The notes beneath the pieces were generated by a model that ran no database searches, was not told the origin of the DNA, and worked only from the letters and a program-made list of their open reading frames with translations. A DNA stretch of 64,000 bases, from the NCBI RefSeq assembly GCF_007475365.1, contig NZ_CP034442.1, positions 434,001-498,000 of the forward strand. Direction: 5' to 3'. This DNA is from Streptococcus oralis subsp. dentisani. GTDB lineage: Bacteria > Bacillota > Bacilli > Lactobacillales > Streptococcaceae. Numbering within the stretch: position 1 is the first letter of the stretch; each line of letters begins with the position of its first letter. Positions 60,625 to 64,000 of this stretch are shown here, piece after piece. Made by a program: the position numbers and the translations under genes.

Positions 60625-61121
60625 TCAGAGCATATCAACATACCATGTTTTTTCATCGCCAAATCCATAGAATTTCTCATCAATCAACCATTTGCCATCA
60701 ATCAACCTAAGCACAAACTTATGTTTCATTTCCAAAGCTTCCTCATAGTATAGTATGACCGTTGCCAGATCCCTTTTTCGCATGGTAAACCAAACGGAAA
60801 AATTCTCGCCTCGTAAATACGAATACTCACTTGGATGGCCATAGGAGTTCCTAGCCCCTTTTAATAAGAGTTTCTCGCTTACACAGCCATCCAGGAGAGC
60901 CAGATAGCGTTGATGGTATTCGTCCATCAGTTTCTTCCATTCGGGATGAATCTGATGTGAAGGTATCTTGAGTAGCCTTTTTTCAGCATCGAGTTCCTTG
61001 TTGTATTCATAGATTCCTTCTTCCAAAAAGGTTAATTTCTGTAATAATTCCAATAAGAATGTAAGAGTTCATCTACCATTTTTTTGTATTTTTCTGGGGT
61101 GCTTTTTAACGTCAGTTCCAT
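60625..61121 (-). pseudogene. Frameshifted NTF2-like/immunity-type gene
   Basis: Two frames appear to form one gene. A short frame from ATG 61121 (after GAGG at the end of the upstream gene) runs 29 residues, MELTLKSTPEKYKKMVDELL and a few more, then stops at 61032. The main frame (142 residues, stop at 60625) continues from there but has only a TTG start at 61053 without a ribosome site. A one-base indel between about 61035 and 61060 would join them into a protein of about 165 residues. The C-terminal part (VILYYEEALEMKHKFVLRLI, GKWLIDEKFYGFGDEKTWYV) looks like a small NTF2-type fold. This could also be a sequencing error. Confidence 0.5.
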
Positions 61122-61127
61122 TATCTT

Positions 61128-61688
61128 CTAACCTCGATATTCATGTGTCAGTTCTGCCAATTCTCTATCAGACAGACTACCATCAGTATAGAGTTTTTTC
61201 AACAACTTATCATCAAATTCAAAAGAATAATATTCTATCACAAATTCTTTAAACCTATCGTATGTATCAAAGGTGTATCCCAATAACCAAGTTCCGCCGT
61301 TATTATTCTCAATGTTATTTTGATGAATGGTACCATCATACCAGATACAAAATGTTGTTTCTTCTCTTTCTTTTAAAGTTAAAAGATTCAGCCATTTTTC
61401 ATCAATACCTTCATAAATCCTGTCGATAATGTTCTGATTCCATTGGTCAGCTGCAAACTGATTGAGACTATTTTCATGATCAAATCCCTTTATCAAGACC
61501 ACTTCTTCTGTAAAAATCACATCCAAAGAATCCCCAGCACCGTTATCAATGCTGTATCGGCTAGTGAAGTCCGTTACTTTCTTTCGTATCAATCTCAAAT
61601 AGTCTTTTGAAGGATCTGTTAAATAATCATCCAAAACATACAAGGCCTCAAGGCTTTTTTGCATATTGTCCCGGTATAAGTGCTTCAT
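61128..61688 (-). CDS. Hypothetical soluble protein, immunity-like
   Basis: This 186-residue acidic protein is rich in aromatic residues (DGTIHQNNIENNNGGTWLLG, TYDRFKEFVIEYYSFEFDDK). The start follows AAGGTGAG. Small, acidic, single-domain proteins in tandem are typical of immunity proteins to polymorphic toxins, but I cannot assign a family. It ends within bases of the next, frameshifted gene, suggesting coupling. Confidence 0.65.
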   Translation of the reverse strand: MKHLYRDNMQKSLEALYVLDDYLTDPSKDYLRLIRKKVTDFTSRYSIDNGAGDSLDVIFTEEVVLIKGFDHENSLNQFAADQWNQNIIDRIYEGIDEKWLNLLTLKEREETTFCIWYDGTIHQNNIENNNGGTWLLGYTFDTYDRFKEFVIEYYSFEFDDKLLKKLYTDGSLSDRELAELTHEYRG

Positions 61689-61716
61689 ATCTCACCTTTT
61701 CTACCCATCTTTTCCA

Positions 61717-62178
61717 TTACTTGCTAAAATCGCAATTCTTATAGCGAGAAGAAACAAAGCCTGAAATCGAAATCTGAGGAATATTCCATTCATTAGCTAG
61801 GTAAATCCTGCATTCAATTTCATCTCCTTTAGGAGTCCTTGCAATAAATTCGTATCTTCCTAATTCTTCATTGTTTCTATTTCTTTCAATCCTTTCGAAA
61901 TAGCTTTCTTTAAAAAATTTCTGAAACGCTTCCCAAATCAGCTCAACCTCATTAAGCGATAATTCGACTTTTAGACCATATCCCAATCCAACCTTACATC
62001 TCATCTTTCGACCCGTTTCATCAGCTTTGCAAGTTTTTACGCTTCCTTTATTATGAACCCAATCAATACTATCCAATTGATTGATCTTAATAGCTAATAA
62101 GTCTTTGAACCCAGTCATTTGTCCTAGAAAATACTTAGATGCAATTTCAAAAATCTCTAAATTCTCCAATGCCATCAT
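61717..62178 (-). CDS. Hypothetical soluble protein, immunity-like
   Basis: This 153-residue protein has a beta-rich pattern in its second half (GRYEFIARTPKGDEIECRIY, ISISGFVSSRYKNC). Two adjacent ATG codons (62178 and 62175) follow AGAGAGG very closely; a TTG a little downstream has better spacing, so the start is uncertain. It is a member of the row of small genes at 59-64 kb. No family is recognised. Confidence 0.6.
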   Translation of the reverse strand: MMALENLEIFEIASKYFLGQMTGFKDLLAIKINQLDSIDWVHNKGSVKTCKADETGRKMRCKVGLGYGLKVELSLNEVELIWEAFQKFFKESYFERIERNRNNEELGRYEFIARTPKGDEIECRIYLANEWNIPQISISGFVSSRYKNCDFSK

Positions 62179-62224
62179 CCTCTCTTATAATTTGAACCTT
62201 TCTTGGCCAGCTTACACTAGTTTC

Positions 62225-62362
62225 CTAATCCGCATCTACCCAGAGATGATATTTTTTACAGTCAAGACATTTCAATAGATAGCCACAAACGGATCTATTA
62301 CCATCCTCGATTAATATTGGATCTTGAAACTCTTTATATATAAAATACTTCTCGTTTTTCTT
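62225..62362 (-). pseudogene. C-terminal remnant of a CbrC (UPF0167) family gene
   Basis: The - strand encodes 45 residues with the stop at 62225 and no start: FQDPILIEDGNRSVCGYLLK followed by CLDCKKYHLWVDAD. The end CxxC-K/H-x6-VDxD is typical of the C-terminus of CbrC family proteins, and E. coli CbrC is linked to colicin E2 tolerance. An in-frame stop lies directly upstream, so the first two thirds of the gene are gone. Confidence 0.6.
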
Positions 62363-62383
62363 CTATTATACCACTTAAACGAC

Positions 62384-62414
62384 AAAAGCCTGTAGTTTCA
62401 GTGTACTGCAGGCT
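62384..62414 (-). terminator. Terminator after the HEAT-repeat-like gene
   Basis: On the - strand GCCTGCAGT / ACTACAGGC is followed by TTTT. It lies 140 bp after the HEAT-like gene stop and before the CbrC remnant. The 140 bp between show nothing clear. Confidence 0.7.
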
Positions 62415-62554
62415 TACTATGTAGAAAGAAACAATGATGACCACAACATTCATACATTTCAGGTGCTGATATTGATAATATGTTCCTTTGTAGTTTTAGA
62501 GATGCAGAAACTTATCTATCAAATAACTCTCAAATGTTTCTATATGATTGGTGT

Positions 62555-63283
62555 CTAATGCTTACTTAGAAATCTAATAGCAGATTTTTGAGCCTTTTCT
62601 ATTTTTTCAAGGTCCATATTTTCTACTGCAGAAGATGGTATCCATCTCTTGCCAAATAATATTTGAGCTGCTTCTATCATCATACCGCAAGCATAGAGGT
62701 CTTTTTCTTCGGTAATAGCTTGAATAAAACTGGTCTTTACTTCTTTGGATATGATTTCTACTTTTACTCTATGAAAGGACAGTTGCATGAGACTTGCCGC
62801 AGACCATGCACGACAAAAAGCATCTCCATCACCTAGCATTTGTCTTGTCAAAAGACCAATTTCTTTTTCTGTTCCTACCCAACCTAAAGCTATGACCACC
62901 TTTTGACGAAGAATAGTATTCTTTATATCTAAAAGTGAAATGAGAATAGGAATCAGTTGGTCACAAAGCGACCAATAAAAATCTCGATGCTTTGATTTAG
63001 AAAGGATTTCCGCTATAAGATACGCAGTCAATACACTTTGTTTTTCATCTTTAACTTCATCCAACTGTTCAAATAGAAACTCTAATCCATCTCTTCCATG
63101 TTTATCAAAGCTACCTTCTAAATGCAGGTTTCTACCTTCATTCCAATCTTTGCAAATCAGTTCATAATGATATGCGATTTCTTGGGAACTACCCAAATTA
63201 GCTACAAATTTGATTCTTTTACCAGAAGGAAAGCTTTCTTTTTCCAAGTCAAGATATGCTTTTTGTAAATCTTCTTTATCCAT
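62555..63283 (-). CDS. HEAT-repeat-like protein, possible immunity protein
   Basis: This is a 242-residue helical protein from the ATG at 63283 (GAGG 7 bases upstream; a TTG at 63295 is less likely). The middle has paired helices with the pattern of HEAT repeats (DQLIPILISLLDIKNTILRQ followed by KVVIALGWVG; MLGDGDAFCRAWSAASLMQL). HEAT-type proteins occur among immunity proteins of contact-dependent and LXG toxins. There is no signal peptide. Confidence 0.65.
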   Translation of the reverse strand: MDKEDLQKAYLDLEKESFPSGKRIKFVANLGSSQEIAYHYELICKDWNEGRNLHLEGSFDKHGRDGLEFLFEQLDEVKDEKQSVLTAYLIAEILSKSKHRDFYWSLCDQLIPILISLLDIKNTILRQKVVIALGWVGTEKEIGLLTRQMLGDGDAFCRAWSAASLMQLSFHRVKVEIISKEVKTSFIQAITEEKDLYACGMMIEAAQILFGKRWIPSSAVENMDLEKIEKAQKSAIRFLSKH

Positions 63284-63331
63284 TTTTTGCCTCAAGCTAT
63301 TTTATTCTTTTAGAAACGTTTGATAAACCTT

Positions 63332-63862
63332 TTAACAAATAGTGACCATGACATTACCATTGAGCTCTAAAATTTTCTTGTAAAAATCTTTCATTGCTTG
63401 GAAATACTCGCAGATTTCTTCTTCAATCTCTTCCTCTTCTTCATCATAATCCCAAATATCAGGATAAAGATCTGCATTTTTACAAGCTTGCATACTAAAA
63501 TGCGCCATGGCTTCTTCCATATCAAAGTTTTCCAATGCTGAATAAATTTCTGCTACTTTTGTTTTTTCTGTATAAGTAATATATTCTGCGACATTTTCAA
63601 GTGGCGTCACACCCAAAATAGCCACGCTCAAAGGATCATTCCGACTGGGGTTTGAAGTACCAACATCTGTAAGCACAAAATGAAGAACATCCCACATTTT
63701 ATCTATATCAAGTAGAAGTTCTTCTTCCTCTACTATCTCAAATTGATCTTCTTCTTCAGCATTAAAACTTTTCATTTGATGTAAATACTGATCATTGATA
63801 TATCTATAATTAGCAATCATTCCCATTTGTTTTTCCTCCAAAATTTCTATGTTGAATGACAT
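63332..63862 (-). CDS. YfbM family (DUF1877) protein
   Basis: This 176-residue acidic protein shows the family pattern: MGMIANYRYINDQYLHQMKS (about residues 13-32), LLDIDKMWDVLHFVLT (about 50-65), and a C-terminal acidic helix before FYKKILELNGNVMVTIC. DUF1877 proteins are common in immunity-gene arrays and their direct role is unknown. It is the right-most - strand gene. Confidence 0.8.
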   Translation of the reverse strand: MSFNIEILEEKQMGMIANYRYINDQYLHQMKSFNAEEEDQFEIVEEEELLLDIDKMWDVLHFVLTDVGTSNPSRNDPLSVAILGVTPLENVAEYITYTEKTKVAEIYSALENFDMEEAMAHFSMQACKNADLYPDIWDYDEEEEEIEEEICEYFQAMKDFYKKILELNGNVMVTIC

Positions 63863-63941
63863 TTTTATATAAGCTCAATTTCGCCCAGGTTTAGTTTTTG
63901 CCTGATTTATTGTATCCTCAGATGTTTTCCCTATAAAGTGT

Positions 63942-63947
63942 TATAAT
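63942..63947 (+). promoter_or_regulatory. Extended -10 promoter at the right edge
   Basis: TGTTATAAT is an extended -10 element 47 bp before the partial + strand gene at the right edge. Confidence 0.5.
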
Positions 63948-63994
63948 AAAGGTGTATCTAAAATGTGGATTATAGTTTAAAAAGGAGAATAGCG

Positions 63995-64000
63995 ATGGGC
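63995..64000 (+). CDS. Start of a + strand gene (partial)
   Basis: ATGGGC at the edge follows AAAAAGGAG with ideal spacing and an upstream extended -10 promoter. Only two codons are visible, so the product cannot be told. Confidence 0.5.

Overview
The window is about 64 kb of low-GC Firmicute chromosome. The gene content and order (ligA-pulA-gapN-glgBCDA, eno, ung-mutX-pyrC, an Aco/Pdh-type dehydrogenase cluster with lplA, xerS, rnhB-rbgA, rexAB) match a Streptococcus of the mitis group (S. pneumoniae / mitis / oralis relatives). The MutX protein looks near-identical to the pneumococcal one as I remember it. I would not name a species. No rRNA, tRNA, CRISPR array or complete insertion sequence was seen.

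Left part (1-31 kb, almost all + strand). It opens with the 3' part of ligA, then a cytosolic pullulanase, GapN and a glycogen operon (glgBCDA) that has a good sigma-A promoter and a CcpA-type cre site. These are followed by a serB-like phosphatase, glycerate kinase and enolase. Next comes a patchwork of accessory genes: a cysteine-cluster protein, an AraC/GyrI-like regulator, a papain-fold BtrH-like protein, a ClbS/DfsB-like protein, a membrane protein and an AT-rich OGG-fold-like protein. After that are DNA/nucleotide maintenance genes (HAD nucleotidase, ung, mutX, pyrC), a MATE exporter and the 2-oxo acid dehydrogenase operon with lplA. Its E2 lacks a lipoyl domain and its E3 carries one.

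Terminus (about 32.4 kb). xerS with an adjacent dif-SL-like site marks the chromosome dimer resolution site. Gene polarity flips here: + strand genes dominate on the left and - strand genes on the right, as expected where the two replichores meet.

Right part (32.9-64 kb, mostly - strand). It holds a ClC channel, rnhB, rbgA, a mazEF toxin-antitoxin pair with palindromic operators, a cysteine-motif protein of unknown function, rexA/rexB, EVE and MarR genes, a Cof-type phosphatase, and an ABC transporter convergent with a two-component system. A TraX-like membrane protein follows. The compact polyamine operon is speA-speE-lys1-nspC-aguA-aguB. It is preceded by a roughly 325-nt leader with a palindrome over the -35 box, a closed multi-hairpin domain and an intrinsic terminator just upstream of speA. 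The final 5 kb is a row of small, unrelated acidic or membrane genes resembling orphan immunity genes of polymorphic toxin systems, including a truncated CbrC remnant and an apparently frameshifted gene.

The most unusual signals are non-coding. They are the polyamine leader RNA, a tandem pair of covarying hairpins between the E1-beta and E2 genes, two copies of a 109-110 bp foldback repeat with a compensatory base change, and a small inverted-repeat element at 18.84-19.02 kb.
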